Shown in pieces: positions 40,764-53,685 of a stretch of DNA of 64,000 bases (position 1 is its first letter; every line of letters starts with the position of its first letter). The stretch is from positions 878,001 to 942,000 of the forward strand of contig NZ_JAUTBJ010000002.1 of the NCBI RefSeq assembly GCF_030819175.1, in the 5' to 3' direction. The notes beneath the pieces were generated by a model, which made no database searches, was not told the DNA's origin, and was given only the letters and a program-made list of their open reading frames with translations. Origin of the DNA: Sphingomonas sp. SORGH_AS_0879 (GTDB taxonomy: Bacteria > Pseudomonadota > Alphaproteobacteria > Sphingomonadales > Sphingomonadaceae). The translations under genes and the position numbers were made by a program.

Positions 40764-41207
40764 ATGACGGTCGCATTGTTGTTACTGGGACTGACGGCAT
40801 TGCTGCGCCTGTGCCCGGATGTGCCGATCAGTCGATGGCTGTCGCGCGTCATGGTAGAGGCACCCGCGCGCCGTCTCAACCGGATCAGCCCGGCGCAATG
40901 GGGCGTGATGATTGCCGGAGCGGCGGTGATCGGCCTCGCCATCTGGTTCGAGATCGACGAGATTCGGATGCTGGCCATGGCGGGCGGGTCGGCTGGCGAT
41001 CTGGTGATGATGGCCTCGGCGATCGAATGGGGCGGGGTGGTCGAATTGAGTATGGCGGCGATCCTGTCCTCGTCGATGCTGGCGCGGTGGCCCGTCGTTC
41101 GGCGGATGGTCGCGCGGCGATCCGCACGGCGTGCTGTCAGGGCGCACCGTGTCCGCCACCCGGCCAATGACTCCGGCGACAGCGAGGGGCGACGTCTCGC
41201 CGCCTGA
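40764..41207 (+). CDS. Hypothetical small membrane protein
   Basis: A 147-residue protein that I do not recognise. Hydrophobic segments lie near 2-14 (VALLLLGLTALL), 45-62 (GVMIAGAAVIGLAIWF) and 85-110 (VMMASAIEWGGVVELSMAAIL). The C-terminal 35 residues are strongly basic (RRMVARRSARRAVRAHRVRH). GAAGGGGGA lies before the ATG. It ends 52 bases before cyoA in the same direction and might share its transcript, but nothing in it points to oxidase function. Confidence 0.6.
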   Translation: MTVALLLLGLTALLRLCPDVPISRWLSRVMVEAPARRLNRISPAQWGVMIAGAAVIGLAIWFEIDEIRMLAMAGGSAGDLVMMASAIEWGGVVELSMAAILSSSMLARWPVVRRMVARRSARRAVRAHRVRHPANDSGDSEGRRLAA

Positions 41208-41259
41208 GTGACGCTGACGGGCAAGGAACGAAAGCACCGGCCCGCCGTTCACCGCCGGA

Positions 41260-42147
41260 ATGCCCCGTGAGCCGCGCCTAGCCCAGATTTTCGCGCGTTT
41301 CGCGTGTCTTGGCACGTGTGCGCTGTTGTCGGCCTGCGAGCCGGGCATACTGGACCCCGCAGGGCCGATCGCGGCAGGCGAGCGGAGCATCTTCTGCAAT
41401 TCGCTGGCGGTGATGCTGGCGATCGTCGTGCCGGTGATCGTGCTGGCCTTCGCCTTTAGTTGGTGGTTCCGCGCGAGCAACACCCGCGCAAAGCATCTGC
41501 CCGAATGGGCCTATTCCGGGCGGTTGGAACTGTTGGTCTGGTCGATCCCGGCGCTGGCGATCATGTTCCTGGGCGGCATCGCCTGGATCGGCAGCCATGA
41601 CCTCGATCCGCCCAAGCCGATCGCCTCCAAGGCGCGGACGATGACGGTCGAGGTCGTCGCGACCGACTGGAAATGGCTGTTCCTCTACCCCGAACAGGGG
41701 ATCGCGACGATCAACCGGCTGGTCGTGCCGGTGGGCACGCCGGTGAGGTTCCGCATCACCTCGGCAGGCGTCATGAACAGCTTCTTCGTGCCGCGACTGG
41801 GCAGCCAGATCTACGCCATGTCGGGCATGGACTCGACGCTCCACCTGCGCGCCGACAAGGCCGGACGGTATCGCGGGCTGTCGGCGCATTATAGCGGGGA
41901 GGGCTTTGCCGATATGGACTTCTTCGTCGATGCGGTGCCGCAAGCGAGCTTCGACCGCTTCGTCGCGACCGCCAGGGCCGGGAAGGGCAAGACGCTCGAC
42001 TGGGCCGAGTTCGTCGCGATGGCGCGGCCCAGCCGCAATGTCCGCCCCGCCAGCTATCCCCGGCTCCAGCCCGGCCTTTACGACCAGATCGTGATGCGGA
42101 ACGGCGCACCCGAGGGTGAGAAAGCCAAGGACGGGCGCGAGCAATGA
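41260..42147 (+). CDS. cyoA: Cytochrome bo3 ubiquinol oxidase subunit II
   Basis: A 295-residue lipoprotein subunit. The lipobox LLSACEP places the lipidated cysteine at C26. Two transmembrane helices follow ([20 protein letters not shown] and [19 protein letters not shown]), then the periplasmic cupredoxin domain with [32 protein letters not shown] and [11 protein letters not shown]. The CuA cysteines of cytochrome c oxidases are absent, as expected for a quinol oxidase. Start ATG 41260 has a weak ribosome site. The stop overlaps cyoB as ATGA. Confidence 0.94.
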   Translation: MPREPRLAQIFARFACLGTCALLSACEPGILDPAGPIAAGERSIFCNSLAVMLAIVVPVIVLAFAFSWWFRASNTRAKHLPEWAYSGRLELLVWSIPALAIMFLGGIAWIGSHDLDPPKPIASKARTMTVEVVATDWKWLFLYPEQGIATINRLVVPVGTPVRFRITSAGVMNSFFVPRLGSQIYAMSGMDSTLHLRADKAGRYRGLSAHYSGEGFADMDFFVDAVPQASFDRFVATARAGKGKTLDWAEFVAMARPSRNVRPASYPRLQPGLYDQIVMRNGAPEGEKAKDGREQ

Positions 42148-44156
42148 GTTTTACCGGCAAGCTCGGCTGGGACTCGATCCCGTTCCACGAACCTTTGCCG
42201 CTGGTGTCGGCGGCGGTCATCGGGGCGTTGCTGCTGGGTGTCCTCGTCTGGGTCTGGCGACGCGGGCATCTGCCCTATCTCTGGAATGAGTGGATCACCA
42301 GCGTCGATCACAAGCGGATCGGCGTGATGTATTGCCTGCTGGCGGGCGTGATGCTGTTGCGCGGTTTTTCCGACGCGTTGCTGATGCGGTCGCAACAGGC
42401 GATCGCCTATGGTAACGAAGGCTATCTGCCGCCCGATCATTACGACCAGATATTCTCGGCGCATGGCACGATCATGATCTTCTTCGTGGCGATGCCGTTC
42501 ATGATCGGGCTGATGAACTTCGTCGTGCCGCTGCAACTGGGCGTGCGCGACGTGGCCTTTCCGACGCTCAATTCGGTCAGCTTCTGGCTGACGTGCAGCG
42601 GCGCGCTGCTCATCAACATGAGCCTGGTCATCGGCGAGTTCGCCAAGACCGGCTGGCTGGTCTATCCGCCGCTGTCGGAGTTGCGCTTCTCGCCGGGTGT
42701 CGGCGTCGATTATTATCTCTGGGCGCTCCAGATATCGGGGATGGGGACACTGCTTTCCGGCGTCAACCTCGTCACTACCATCCTGAAGATGCGCGCGCCG
42801 GGCATGGGCTATAGCCGGATGCCGATGTTCACCTGGACCTCGCTGGCGTCCAACCTGCTGATCGTCGCGGCCTTTCCGGTGTTGACCGCGTGTTTGGCGA
42901 TGCTGATCCTCGACCGCTATCTCGGTTTTCATTTCTTTACGGCCGATGCGGGTGGCAACCAGATGATGTTCGTCAACCTCATCTGGGCCTGGGGCCACCC
43001 GGAAGTCTATATCCTGATCCTGCCCGCCTTCGGCATCTTTTCCGAGATCATCTCGACCTTCTCGTCCAAGCCCTTGTTCGGATACCGCTCGATGGTCATC
43101 GCGACCATGGTGATCTGCATCCTGTCCTTCATGGTCTGGTTGCACCATTTCTTCACCATGGGGGCCGGGGCCGATGTGAACGGCTTTTTCGGCATCACCA
43201 CGATGATCATCGCGGTGCCGACGGGGGTGAAGGTCTTCAACTGGCTGTTCACCCTCTATGGCGGGCGCATCCGCTTCACCTCGATGATGCTGTGGTCGAT
43301 CGGGTTCATCGTGACCTTCGTGATCGGCGGCATGACCGGGGTGATGCTCGCGGTGCCCCCCGCCGATTTCGTGCTGCACAACTCGTTGTTCCTGGTCGCG
43401 CATTTCCACAACGTCATCATCGGCGGTGTGCTGTTCGGGGCGTTCGCCGGCTTCACCTTCTGGTTTCCCAAGATGTTCGGCTTCACGCTGGACGAGACCT
43501 GGGGCAAGCGCGCCTTCTGGCTGTGGATCAGCGGCTTCTACCTCGCCTTCATGCCGCTATACGTGCTGGGCCTGATGGGCATGACGCGGCGGATGCAGCA
43601 TTATGATGTGCCCGGCTGGCATCCCTGGCTGATCGCCGCCGGACTGGGCGCGCTCCTGATCCTGGCCGGGATCGGGTGTCAGGTCATGATGCTCTATGTC
43701 TCGATCCGCACCCGCAAGGACCGCATCGACGAGAGCGGCGATCCCTGGGACGGTCGCACGCTGGAATGGATCACCACCTCGCCGCCGCCCGCCTTCAACT
43801 TCGCGGTGCTGCCCGATGTGAAGGGCGAGGAAGCCTATTGGGGCATCAAGGCGCGCGCGCGGGAGAACCGGGCCCTGTCCGACCGCCCCGATTACGAACC
43901 CATCGAGATGCCCCGCAACTCACCGACCGGGGTGGTCAGCGCCTTTTTCGCGACCGTCATGGGCTTTGCGCTGATCTGGCATATCTGGTGGCTGGTCGTG
44001 CTGGGCTTTTTCGGCGCATGGGGGACGTTCGTGGTCTTCGCCTGGCGCGACAAGGCGGAGTATGAAATCCCGGTCGAAGAGGTCGAACGGCTGGACCAGG
44101 CGCGCCGTCGCAGCAAGGCGACCCTGCTCGACCTGCCCGAAGAGGCGCTGTCATGA
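42144..44156 (+). CDS. cyoB: Cytochrome bo3 ubiquinol oxidase subunit I
   Basis: A 670-residue heme-copper oxidase subunit with about 15 helices. The low-spin heme histidine is in [29 protein letters not shown] holds the CuB histidine and cross-linked tyrosine; WLHHFFTMG gives two more CuB histidines; [12 protein letters not shown] carries the high-spin and low-spin heme ligands. It oxidises ubiquinol, reduces O2 to water and pumps protons. ATGA overlaps link it to cyoA upstream and cyoC downstream. Confidence 0.96.
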   Translation: MSFTGKLGWDSIPFHEPLPLVSAAVIGALLLGVLVWVWRRGHLPYLWNEWITSVDHKRIGVMYCLLAGVMLLRGFSDALLMRSQQAIAYGNEGYLPPDHYDQIFSAHGTIMIFFVAMPFMIGLMNFVVPLQLGVRDVAFPTLNSVSFWLTCSGALLINMSLVIGEFAKTGWLVYPPLSELRFSPGVGVDYYLWALQISGMGTLLSGVNLVTTILKMRAPGMGYSRMPMFTWTSLASNLLIVAAFPVLTACLAMLILDRYLGFHFFTADAGGNQMMFVNLIWAWGHPEVYILILPAFGIFSEIISTFSSKPLFGYRSMVIATMVICILSFMVWLHHFFTMGAGADVNGFFGITTMIIAVPTGVKVFNWLFTLYGGRIRFTSMMLWSIGFIVTFVIGGMTGVMLAVPPADFVLHNSLFLVAHFHNVIIGGVLFGAFAGFTFWFPKMFGFTLDETWGKRAFWLWISGFYLAFMPLYVLGLMGMTRRMQHYDVPGWHPWLIAAGLGALLILAGIGCQVMMLYVSIRTRKDRIDESGDPWDGRTLEWITTSPPPAFNFAVLPDVKGEEAYWGIKARARENRALSDRPDYEPIEMPRNSPTGVVSAFFATVMGFALIWHIWWLVVLGFFGAWGTFVVFAWRDKAEYEIPVEEVERLDQARRRSKATLLDLPEEALS

Positions 44157-44788
44157 GCCAGGCCGCGCAGACGCACGATCCCAACAAGCTGGGCCGCGCC
44201 GCCGAGCCCAACCCGGACGGCCCCGCGCCCAAGCGGGTGGTGGTGTCCTATGGCTTCTGGATATTCCTGCTGTCGGACTTCATCCTGTTCGCCTGTTTCT
44301 TCGCCGGCTATGCGGTGTTGAAGGACGCGACGGCGGGCGGTCCTTCGGGCAAGGACTTGTTCGAGCTGGAGCTGGTCGAGACGGAGACGGTGCTGCTGCT
44401 CCTCTCCAGCTTCGCCTGCGGCATGGCGGGGATCGCGACGCTGGCGCGCGACATGCGCTGGTTCCAGATCGCGATGGCGGCGACCGGCTTGCTGGGCGCG
44501 GGATTCCTGGCGCTGGAGGCCTATGAGTTCCTGCACCTGATCGGCGAAGGCCATGGGCCGGGGCGTAGCGCCTTCCTGTCGGCCTTCTTCGCACTGGTCG
44601 GGTGCCATGGGCTGCACGTCATGCTGGGGCTGCTCTGGCTGACGACGATGATGGCGCAGGCTTGGGCCAAGGGGTTTCGCGAGGATATCCTGCGCCGCAT
44701 CCTGTGCTTCAGCCTGTTCTGGCATGCGCTCGACATCATCTGGGTGGCGCTGTTCACGATGGTCTATCTGATGGGAGTGCGCGGATGA
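44153..44788 (+). CDS. cyoC: Cytochrome bo3 ubiquinol oxidase subunit III
   Basis: A 211-residue membrane protein with five helices. [61 protein letters not shown] and [20 protein letters not shown] are the family blocks. It stabilises subunit I. It starts and ends in ATGA overlaps with cyoB and cyoD. Confidence 0.95.
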   Translation: MSQAAQTHDPNKLGRAAEPNPDGPAPKRVVVSYGFWIFLLSDFILFACFFAGYAVLKDATAGGPSGKDLFELELVETETVLLLLSSFACGMAGIATLARDMRWFQIAMAATGLLGAGFLALEAYEFLHLIGEGHGPGRSAFLSAFFALVGCHGLHVMLGLLWLTTMMAQAWAKGFREDILRRILCFSLFWHALDIIWVALFTMVYLMGVRG

Positions 44789-45168
44789 GCGAGCGGCCCG
44801 ACGAGGAAATGGCCCGCGACGAAACCGCGCCGGGCGAACAGAGCGAGAAGGACTCGATCGTCGGTGGCGTGCGCAGCTATGTCGTCGGCCTGGTCGCGGC
44901 GGCGATCCTGACGACAGCGTCCTTCGCGCTGGTGCAATTCGACATCGTCTGGGGCCCCGCCGTGCCCGCCGCTTTGGTCGCGCTGGCGATCGGGCAGATG
45001 GGGGTGCATCTGGTGTTCTTCCTCCACATCACCACGGGGCCGGATAACAGCAACAATGTGCTGGCGCTGTTGTTCGGGGTGCTGATCGTGGCGCTGGTGC
45101 TGCTGGGGTCGATCTGGATCATGGGGCATCTGAACCATAATCTGATGGGATCGATGGCGACGCCTTAG
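44785..45168 (+). CDS. cyoD: Cytochrome bo3 ubiquinol oxidase subunit IV
   Basis: A 127-residue subunit with three helices: SYVVGLVAAAILTTASFALV, VPAALVALAIGQMGVHLVFFLHI and NVLALLFGVLIVALVLLGSIWIM. HLVFFLHI and the final WIMGHLNHNLM are typical of CyoD. The start overlaps the cyoC stop as ATGA. The TAG stop overlaps the stop codon of the converging glgX gene by four bases. cyoE, which makes heme O, is not in the window. Confidence 0.93.
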   Translation: MSERPDEEMARDETAPGEQSEKDSIVGGVRSYVVGLVAAAILTTASFALVQFDIVWGPAVPAALVALAIGQMGVHLVFFLHITTGPDNSNNVLALLFGVLIVALVLLGSIWIMGHLNHNLMGSMATP

Positions 45169-46958
45169 CTCTGGATCACGGTGCCCCGGATGGCGAAGAC
45201 ACCACGTGCTCGGCCAAAGCGGAGGGTCAGGCTTTGGTCGCCGAGCGGCAGGTGCAAGGCGAAGCCGTCGCCGTCCCAATCACCCGGCGTCATCGGATCG
45301 CCGGAGAGGGTGCGCCATTCGGCATCGGCCAGCCAGTCCGTCCAGTCGATCGGCGTATCCCGGCGGAACTGGCTGAGCCGCGCGACGAAATCTTCCAGCG
45401 CGTCGTCGCGGTTTTCCCAGTCGAGCCATGTCGTGTCGTTATCCTGCGCATAGCCGTTGTTGTTGCCTTGCTGGCTGCGGCCGAACTCGTCGCCTGCGGT
45501 CAGCATCGGGGTGCCGCGCGACAGGAACAGCGTGGCGAGCATCGCGCGGACCGAGGCATGGCGCGCGGCCAGGATAGCGGGATCGTCGGTCGGTCCCTCG
45601 ACACCATGGTTCCACGACACTTCGTCGCCATGCCCGTCGCGATTGTCCTCGCCATTGGCGTGGTTGTGTCGCTCGGCATAGGCGGTCAGGTCGGCCAGGG
45701 TGAAGCCGTCATGCGCTGCGACGAAATTGACCGAGCGGCTGGTGGCGCTGGCGAATATATCCGCCGAGCCCGCGATCCGGGTCGCCAGATCGCCCGCCCG
45801 CCCGTCACCGCGCCAGAAGCGGCGCACCTGGTCGCGATATTTGTCGTTCCATTCCAGCCAATGGTCGGGAAATTGCCCGAGCCGATAGCCGCCGGGGCCG
45901 ATGTCCCAGGGTTCGGCGATCATGATGCGGCTTGAGAGGATCGGGTCGGCGGCGATCTCGGCGAAGATGGGGGCGCGGGCGTCGAAACCCGGTCCACGTG
46001 CGAGCACCGGCGCCAGGTCGAAGCGGAAGCCGTCCACCCCCGCCCGCGCGAAATGGCGCAAGGCATCGAGGATCATCGCGCGCACGGCCGGGCGGCTGGC
46101 GTCGAGCGTGTTGCCCGTGCCCGCATCGTTGATCAGCGTGCCGTCGGGCGTGCGGGCATAGACGTCCGGGTCGAGCCCGCGAAAGGACAGCGTGCCGCCC
46201 TGCACATCGCTCTCCCCCATATGGTTGAAGACCAGGTCGAGGATCGCGCCGATCCCCGCCTCGCGAAGCGCCGCGACAGTGGCGACCAGTTCGGCGACCC
46301 CACCCGGCACCCGCTCCGGGCAGATCGCCATCGGCACGACCGGGTTGTAACCCCAGGCGTTGCGTAAGCCGAGCGGCGGCAGATGGCGTTCGTCGATGGC
46401 GGCGGTGATCGGCATCAGCTCGACGGCAGCCACACCCAGCTTGCGCAGATGATCCAGCACGGCGGGATGGGCGAGTGCCGCCAATGTGCCGCGCTGTTCG
46501 GGCGGGATGGCGGGGTGGCGCATGGTGAAACCGCGCACATTGAGTTCGTAGATCAGCCTGCCCGGCCGGAACAGCGGCGGGGCCGGGGTGTCGGTCAGTG
46601 GGGTGACGATACGGGCGCGGGGTATGATGTCGGCCGTGTCTTCGCCATAGGCGACCAGACGCCGAGACTGGACGAAGGGGCGGTCGAGTTCTAGCGCATA
46701 AGGGTCGACCAGCAGTTTGGCGGGGTCGAACCACAGGTTGCGCGCCGGGTCGTATTCGCCATGGGCGCGATAGCCGTAGAGAGGGGCGGGGTCGGTGACG
46801 GTAGCGGTCCACACATCGCCGTCGCGGGTCATGGGGATTCGGCGTTCGTCCGAGCCATCGAACAGGCAAAGCTCCACTCGCCCGACGGTCGAGCGCACCG
46901 CGAAGCGGGTGCCGCCGGAGACGGGAGTGGCGCCGAGAGATGGGGGGTGATTCGTCAT
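45165..46958 (-). CDS. glgX: Glycogen debranching enzyme
   Basis: A 597-residue GH13 enzyme of the isoamylase-like type that removes alpha-1,6 branches left by phosphorylase. An N-terminal CBM48-like module (about 10-95) is followed by the barrel: AWGYNPVVPMAI, ILDLVFNHMGESD, the nucleophile aspartate in GVDGFRFDLAPVLA, the acid glutamate in RIMIAEPWDIG and the stabilising aspartate in FVAAHDGFT. It is about 60 residues shorter than E. coli GlgX. The last gene of the glg operon, separated from pgm by a REP pair. Its stop overlaps the cyoD stop tail to tail. Confidence 0.93.
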   Translation of the reverse strand: MTNHPPSLGATPVSGGTRFAVRSTVGRVELCLFDGSDERRIPMTRDGDVWTATVTDPAPLYGYRAHGEYDPARNLWFDPAKLLVDPYALELDRPFVQSRRLVAYGEDTADIIPRARIVTPLTDTPAPPLFRPGRLIYELNVRGFTMRHPAIPPEQRGTLAALAHPAVLDHLRKLGVAAVELMPITAAIDERHLPPLGLRNAWGYNPVVPMAICPERVPGGVAELVATVAALREAGIGAILDLVFNHMGESDVQGGTLSFRGLDPDVYARTPDGTLINDAGTGNTLDASRPAVRAMILDALRHFARAGVDGFRFDLAPVLARGPGFDARAPIFAEIAADPILSSRIMIAEPWDIGPGGYRLGQFPDHWLEWNDKYRDQVRRFWRGDGRAGDLATRIAGSADIFASATSRSVNFVAAHDGFTLADLTAYAERHNHANGEDNRDGHGDEVSWNHGVEGPTDDPAILAARHASVRAMLATLFLSRGTPMLTAGDEFGRSQQGNNNGYAQDNDTTWLDWENRDDALEDFVARLSQFRRDTPIDWTDWLADAEWRTLSGDPMTPGDWDGDGFALHLPLGDQSLTLRFGRARGVFAIRGTVIQS

Positions 46959-46987
46959 GGCGCGATCACCCTAACCTACTCTGACCA

Positions 46988-47073
46988 CCCCGGCGAAGGC
47001 CGGGGTCCAGTTGGGGCGGCTTCTCGGGCGTTTCACGCGCTTGGTGGCATCTGGACCCCGGCCTTCGCCGGGG
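46988..47073. repeat. REPIN-like inverted pair inside the glg operon
   Basis: The left arm 46988-47016 (CCCCGGCGAAGGCCGGGG, then TCCAGTTGGGG) differs from the GIY-YIG cassette arm by one base. The right arm 47051-47073 is inverted (CTGGACCCCGGCC). The 34-base spacer has no gene. Lying between pgm and glgX, it may shape mRNA decay within the operon. Confidence 0.88.
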
Positions 47074-47105
47074 TGGAAGGGGACGGAGCCTCTCCCCCAC
47101 GCCGA

Positions 47106-50182
<3,077 letters not shown>

Positions 50183-50190
50183 GATGGCTT

Positions 50191-51453
50191 TCAGTGGGCC
50201 AGACGATCGATCATCGGCTGGGTGATCAGGCATATACCCTTGTCGGTCCGCCGGAAACGATGCGCGTCGAGCACGGGATCGTCGCCGACGACCAGCCCGT
50301 CGGGAATCTTGACGCCGCGATCCAGGATCACCCGCCGCAACCGCGCGCCGCGCCCGATATGGCAGAAGGGCAGGACCACCGCCTCGTCCAGCATCGCGAA
50401 GCTGTGGGTGCGGACCCCGGTCGAGAGCAGCGAACGATGGATGGAGGAGCCCGACACGATACAGTCGCCCGCGACCAGGCTGGCCACCGCCGATCCGCGC
50501 CGTCCGTCCACGTCATGGACGAACTTGGCCGGGGGCGTGATCTCGGCATAGGTCCAGAGCGGCCAGCTTCGGTCGTAGAGGTCGAGTTGCGGCACCACAT
50601 CGGTCAGGTCCAGGCTCGCCTCCCAATAGGCATCGACGGTGCCGACATCGCGCCAATAGGCCCCCGGTTCGTCATGCGAGCGGACGCAGGAGGCGGAGAA
50701 GCGATGCGCCTGCGCTTTGCCGTGCTGGACCAGATAGGGGATGATGTCCTTGCCAAAATCGCGCGACGAACCGGGCGTTTGCGCATCGCGGCGCAACTGT
50801 TCGAACAGGAAGGACGTGCGGAAGACATAGATGCCCAGCGACGCCAGCGCCACGTCCGGATTGCCGGGGATGGAGGGCGGATCGGCGGGCTTTTCGACGA
50901 AATCGACGATTCGGTCGGTTTCATCGACATGCATGACGCCGAACGCGCTCGCCTCGGCGCGGGTTACCTCCAGACAGGCGACGGTGACGTCGGCGCCACT
51001 GTCGCAATGCTGCTGGAGCATCAGTTCATAGTCCATCTTGTAGACATGGTCGCCCGCCAGGATGACCATGAATTCGGGCGCATAGCTTTCGATGATGTCG
51101 ATATTCTGAAAGACGGCGTCGGCGGTGCCCTCATACCATTGGAATTCGCTGATCCGCTGGCTGGCGGGGAGGATGTCGAAGCTCTCGTTGCGTTCGTCGC
51201 GCAGGAAGTTCCAGCCGCGCTGGAGATGGCGGATCAGCGAGTGCGCCTTGTACTGGGTCGCCACGCCGATCCGCCGAATGCCGGAATTGATCGCGTTGGA
51301 CAAAGCGAAGTCGATGATCCGCGCCTTGCCGCCGAAATAGACGGCGGGCTTGGCGCGGGTGTCGGTCATCTCCATCAGGCGACTGCCCCGGCCGCCCGCC
51401 AGCACATAGGCCATGGCATCGCGCGCCAGCGGTTGTCCGCGCCTCAGGTCCAT
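50191..51453 (-). CDS. glgC: Glucose-1-phosphate adenylyltransferase
   Basis: A 420-residue enzyme that makes ADP-glucose from glucose-1-phosphate and ATP, normally the controlled step of glycogen synthesis. [16 protein letters not shown] near 16-31 is the nucleotide loop, with the lysine in [30 protein letters not shown] carries the catalytic aspartate, and VEKPADPP and [10 protein letters not shown] follow. The C-terminal beta-helix region ends [19 protein letters not shown] 51453 is chosen because GGGAG lies about eight bases upstream; ATG 51471 is possible without a ribosome site. Confidence 0.95.
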   Translation of the reverse strand: MDLRRGQPLARDAMAYVLAGGRGSRLMEMTDTRAKPAVYFGGKARIIDFALSNAINSGIRRIGVATQYKAHSLIRHLQRGWNFLRDERNESFDILPASQRISEFQWYEGTADAVFQNIDIIESYAPEFMVILAGDHVYKMDYELMLQQHCDSGADVTVACLEVTRAEASAFGVMHVDETDRIVDFVEKPADPPSIPGNPDVALASLGIYVFRTSFLFEQLRRDAQTPGSSRDFGKDIIPYLVQHGKAQAHRFSASCVRSHDEPGAYWRDVGTVDAYWEASLDLTDVVPQLDLYDRSWPLWTYAEITPPAKFVHDVDGRRGSAVASLVAGDCIVSGSSIHRSLLSTGVRTHSFAMLDEAVVLPFCHIGRGARLRRVILDRGVKIPDGLVVGDDPVLDAHRFRRTDKGICLITQPMIDRLAH

Positions 51454-51531
51454 CGTCCGTCTCCCGTCCATCTGTTGGTATCGCAACGCGCATTCCGGGC
51501 GTTCGTGTTCGTATAAAGCTATGAACCTGGA

Positions 51532-53685
51532 TCAGCCATCGAAGCGCAGGATGACGGTGGCCAGCGGCGGCAGCGTGACCCAGGCCGCGCCGTCACTCGC
51601 ATCCACGCCGCCCATATTGCCGAGGCCCGAACCCCAATATTGGCTGGCATCCGAATTCAGCACCTCGGTCCATCGCCCGTCATGCGGCAGCGGCAGGCGA
51701 TAGGGCGCGCGCGCCACCGGCGTCATGTTGGCGATGACCGCGACCGGCTTTTCGCCCGGTGCCTTGCGCAGCCAGGCGAAGACCGAATGCGCGCTGTCGT
51801 CCGCGACCAGCCATTCGAACCCCTCGCGCTCGCAATCGCGGGCATGGAGCGCGGGCGTGTCGCGATAGAGATGGTTGAGGTCGCGAACCAGCGAGCGGAC
51901 GCCCTCATGCGCATGGCTGCACCGCAAATGCCAGTCGAGCGGGCGATCCTCCGACCATTCCTCGCGCTGGGCGAATTCCTGGCCCATGAACAGCAGCTTC
52001 TTGCCCGGATAGGCCCACATAAAGGCGTAATAGGCGCGCAGATTCGCGAATTTCTGCCAGTCGTCGCCCGCCATCTTGGTCAGCAGGCTGCCCTTGCCGT
52101 GCACCACCTCGTCATGGCTGAGCGGCAGGACGAAATTCTCGTCGAAGGCGTAATGCAGCCCGAACAGGATCTCGCCATGATGGTGCCGCCGATGCACGGG
52201 TTCACGCCCCATATATTGGAGCGTGTCGTGCATGAAGCCCATGTTCCACTTGAACCCGAAGCCCAGCCCGCCGTCATGCGCGGGCGCCGAGACGCCAGGC
52301 CAGGCCGTGGATTCCTCGGCGACGGTGAAGACGCCGGGATGCTGGCCGTATACCTGCCGGTTGACCTGGCGGAGGAACTCGACCGCTTCCCAATTCTCGC
52401 GCCCGCCCTGTTCGTTGGGCACCCACTCGCCGTCCTTGCGGCTGTAATCGCGGTAGAGCATCGAGGCGACCGCATCCACGCGTAGCCCGTCGATATGATA
52501 ACGCTCGGGCCAGAACAGCGCGTTGTTGACCAGGAAGCTCGCCACCTCGCGCCGCCCGAAATTATAGATGGCGGTGTTCCAGTCGGGGTGGAAACCCTGA
52601 CGCGGGTCCTCGTGCTCGTAAAGCGCGGTGCCGTCGAAATGCGCCAGCCCATGCGCGTCGGTGGGGAAGTGGGCGGGCACCCAGTCGAGGATCACGCCCA
52701 CGCCGGCCCGATGTGCGCCATCCACGAAGCGGGCGAACCCTTCCACATCGCCGAACCGCGCGGACGGCGCGTAGAGCCCCGTCGTCTGATAGCCCCAACT
52801 CGGGTCATAGGGATGTTCGGAGATGGGCAGGAATTCGATATGGGTGAAGCCCATCTCGACCACATAGGGGATCAGCCGCCCGGCCAGCACGTCCCAGCTT
52901 AGATACCAGCCATTCTCGTCGCGGTCCCAAGACCCGGCATGAACCTCGTAGATGCTGATCGGCACGCGGCGCGGGTCGATCCTGGACCAATGCTCGCGAT
53001 GGGGGGCGTCCTTCCAGACATGCTGGGGCGGGGCGGTCGTCACCGAGGCGGTCTTGGGGCGAAGCTCGGCGGCGAAGGCGAAGGGGTCGGCCTTCATCGG
53101 CTGTTCCGCGCCATGCGGGCCGGTGATCGCGAACTTGTAGGCGCGGCCCTCGCCGATATCGGGGATGAAGATTTCCCACACCCCGACATCCAGCCGCCGC
53201 CGCATCACATGGCGGCCGGGATTCCAGTCGTTGAAGTCGCCGACGACCGCCACCCGCTCGGCATTGGGGGCCCAGACCGCGAAGTGCACACCGGCAACGC
53301 CCTGATGCTCGATCAGATGCGCGCCCATCTTGTCGTACAGGCGGAAGTGATTGCCCTCGCCCATCAGGAAATCGTCCAGCGGGCCGAGCACGGGGCCGAA
53401 GCTATAGGGATCGGTGATCCACCATTCCGCACCGTGGCCCTTGGCGCGATATCTGACCGGCTGGGGCTCGCCCGACACCGCGCCTTCGAACAGTCCGCGC
53501 GGATCGACCTGCTTCAGATCGCCCAGGGCCTTGCCGGTCAGGTCATGCGCGGTCACCTCCTCCGCCCCCGGCACCAGGGCGCGGAGAAACGTGCCGTCTG
53601 GCCCCTGATGGGGCCCCAGCAACGCGAAGGGATCGGCGTTGCGGCCTTCGATCAGGGCATCCAGAGCGGCACGGGGAGGTTTCAC
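51532..53685 (-). CDS. glgB: 1,4-alpha-glucan branching enzyme
   Basis: A 717-residue GH13 enzyme that creates alpha-1,6 branches. An N-terminal module (about 1-105) and a CBM48 domain (GVHFAVWAPNAERVAVVGDF near 118-137) precede the barrel. HIEFLPISEHPYDPSWGYQT, the nucleophile in GLRVDAVASMLYRDYSR, the acid in TVAEESTAWPGV and LPLSHDEVVHGKGSL are all present. The start is a GTG at 53683-53685 that overlaps the glgP TGA as GTGA; the product then begins VKPPRAALDALIEGR and has the normal GlgB length. A 78-base gap separates it from glgC. Confidence 0.95.
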   Translation of the reverse strand: MKPPRAALDALIEGRNADPFALLGPHQGPDGTFLRALVPGAEEVTAHDLTGKALGDLKQVDPRGLFEGAVSGEPQPVRYRAKGHGAEWWITDPYSFGPVLGPLDDFLMGEGNHFRLYDKMGAHLIEHQGVAGVHFAVWAPNAERVAVVGDFNDWNPGRHVMRRRLDVGVWEIFIPDIGEGRAYKFAITGPHGAEQPMKADPFAFAAELRPKTASVTTAPPQHVWKDAPHREHWSRIDPRRVPISIYEVHAGSWDRDENGWYLSWDVLAGRLIPYVVEMGFTHIEFLPISEHPYDPSWGYQTTGLYAPSARFGDVEGFARFVDGAHRAGVGVILDWVPAHFPTDAHGLAHFDGTALYEHEDPRQGFHPDWNTAIYNFGRREVASFLVNNALFWPERYHIDGLRVDAVASMLYRDYSRKDGEWVPNEQGGRENWEAVEFLRQVNRQVYGQHPGVFTVAEESTAWPGVSAPAHDGGLGFGFKWNMGFMHDTLQYMGREPVHRRHHHGEILFGLHYAFDENFVLPLSHDEVVHGKGSLLTKMAGDDWQKFANLRAYYAFMWAYPGKKLLFMGQEFAQREEWSEDRPLDWHLRCSHAHEGVRSLVRDLNHLYRDTPALHARDCEREGFEWLVADDSAHSVFAWLRKAPGEKPVAVIANMTPVARAPYRLPLPHDGRWTEVLNSDASQYWGSGLGNMGGVDASDGAAWVTLPPLATVILRFDG

